Shown: one piece after another, positions 5,034-5,540 of the stretch
How positions within the stretch are numbered: the stretch's first letter is position 1
Layout of the letters: the number at the start of each line of letters is the position of its first letter
DNA from: Bacteroidales bacterium
GTDB taxonomy: Bacteria; Bacteroidota; Bacteroidia; Bacteroidales; GCA-2748055
Assembly (NCBI GenBank): GCA_029934875.1
Contig: JAOZLK010000332.1
Span: 1 to 5,540, forward strand
Length of the DNA: 5,540 nt
Direction of reading: 5' to 3'
Position numbers and translations under genes: made by a program
Notes under the pieces: generated by a model
The model's database searches: none
What the model was told of the DNA's origin: nothing
The model's input: the letters and a program-made list of their open reading frames with translations, nothing else

Positions 5034-5540
5034 TTAATTATATTCAGCCATTTCAAGCTGTCGGACACCTGGCTGAAACATTTCCACATTTACCATGAAG
5101 GCAGTGGTATATTTTCCGACCAGTTCACCGAAATTGTAACTATCAGCGGAAGTATAGTAAATGGTGAGTTTTTGTCCATCGCCACGGAATTCAACATCCT
5201 TTATGTCAAGCTCCGCTCCTGTTTCAATGGCGATTCTCCTGGCCTCATTCAAAACACCGTATTCTCTACTTTTTGCATTCAACCAGCTCTGAAGATCAGC
5301 CATTGTAGCCTTGCGGACTACCCTTCCCAGTCCGGACTTATTTCTATTTCCTGGCCCAAACTTTTTTTGAGCCCTTTTCCCTGAGAGGGAAACAGTACCC
5401 ACGTCGAAGCCTTCATCAGATTCAACAACGATCCGGTCGTCCTTCGCAAGCTCCAGGCCACTTCCATTTCTAAAAAATTCCCTACGGCCATTTTTAAACC
5501 TCAGCTCCACAAGCTCCACCTCAACTGAAAAATTATTCAC
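5034..5540 (-). CDS. PSP1-domain (RicT/YaaT-like) protein lacking the cysteine-rich tail, 5' end at or beyond the window edge
   Basis: The visible 168 residues match the PSP1 domain: LVELRFKNGRREFF (11-24), DDRIVVESDEGFDVGTVSLSG (33-53), RKATMADLQSWLNAKSRE (76-93), and IKDVEFRGDGQKLTIYYTSADSYNFGELV (113-141), which fits the family's DVEYxFDGSKLTFYFTADxRVDFRELV pattern. Known full-length members (RicT/YaaT of Bacillus and Bacteroidota homologs) continue after the equivalent of QPGVR (157-161) into a tail with GGIGPCGxxLCC. Here seven residues and a TAA (5036-5034) follow instead, and there is no cysteine anywhere in the visible protein. The first codon is a GTG exactly at the edge, so the real start may lie outside the window; homologs usually have more residues before this point. 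In Bacillus, RicT works with RicA and RicF in an iron-sulfur complex affecting RNase Y; this copy could not ligand a cluster through this part. The gene is convergent with mtaB, two bases apart. Confidence 0.82.
   Translation of the reverse strand: MNNFSVEVELVELRFKNGRREFFRNGSGLELAKDDRIVVESDEGFDVGTVSLSGKRAQKKFGPGNRNKSGLGRVVRKATMADLQSWLNAKSREYGVLNEARRIAIETGAELDIKDVEFRGDGQKLTIYYTSADSYNFGELVGKYTTAFMVNVEMFQPGVRQLEMAEYN

Noticed and set aside
1..5540. Mobile element, CRISPR array, tRNA or rRNA
   Set aside because: I found no transposase or integrase frame, no regularly spaced repeats, no terminal inverted repeats, and no tRNA- or rRNA-like sequence by eye.

Overview
The window looks like a chromosomal segment from a Bacteroidota genome, most likely class Bacteroidia. 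Three things point there: several genes are preceded by the Bacteroidota-type -7 element TAnnTTTG, Shine-Dalgarno sequences are mostly absent, and the protein families (standalone cobalamin-dependent methionine synthase activation domain, PSP1-domain protein, DsrE protein with a signal peptide, large helical TPR-like protein) are familiar in that phylum. Base composition is moderate and uniform. I see no insertion sequence, prophage, CRISPR array, tRNA or rRNA.

Layout. Bases 1-2079 hold three minus-strand genes. In transcription order they are a DUF4395 membrane protein (2079-1624), an exported DsrE-family protein (1585-1163), and a large helical protein whose 364 N-terminal residues fill 1092-1 and which runs off the left edge. 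Bases 2080-2236 are a divergent intergenic region with a candidate promoter on each strand. Bases 2237-5031 hold three plus-strand genes: a standalone MetH-type reactivation domain, an FNR-like flavin reductase, and the tRNA methylthiotransferase MtaB. From the right edge back to 5034 lies a minus-strand PSP1-domain gene, convergent with mtaB and separated from it by only two bases.

How the genes may work together. The activation-domain protein should bind AdoMet and help re-methylate oxidised cob(II)alamin in methionine synthase, which needs a low-potential electron. The next gene encodes an FAD/NAD(P)H reductase of the ferredoxin/flavodoxin-reductase fold, so the pair could be a reactivation module with its own electron supply (inference). 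The DUF4395 and DsrE proteins both carry close cysteine pairs and sit together, suggesting a thiol or sulfur-handling function at the inner membrane or periplasm (inference). MtaB is a housekeeping tRNA-modification enzyme. The PSP1 protein lacks the cysteine-rich C-terminal tail of RicT-like proteins, which is the most unusual single gene here. Most of the window is ordinary core-genome content; I did not find a clearly new multi-gene system.
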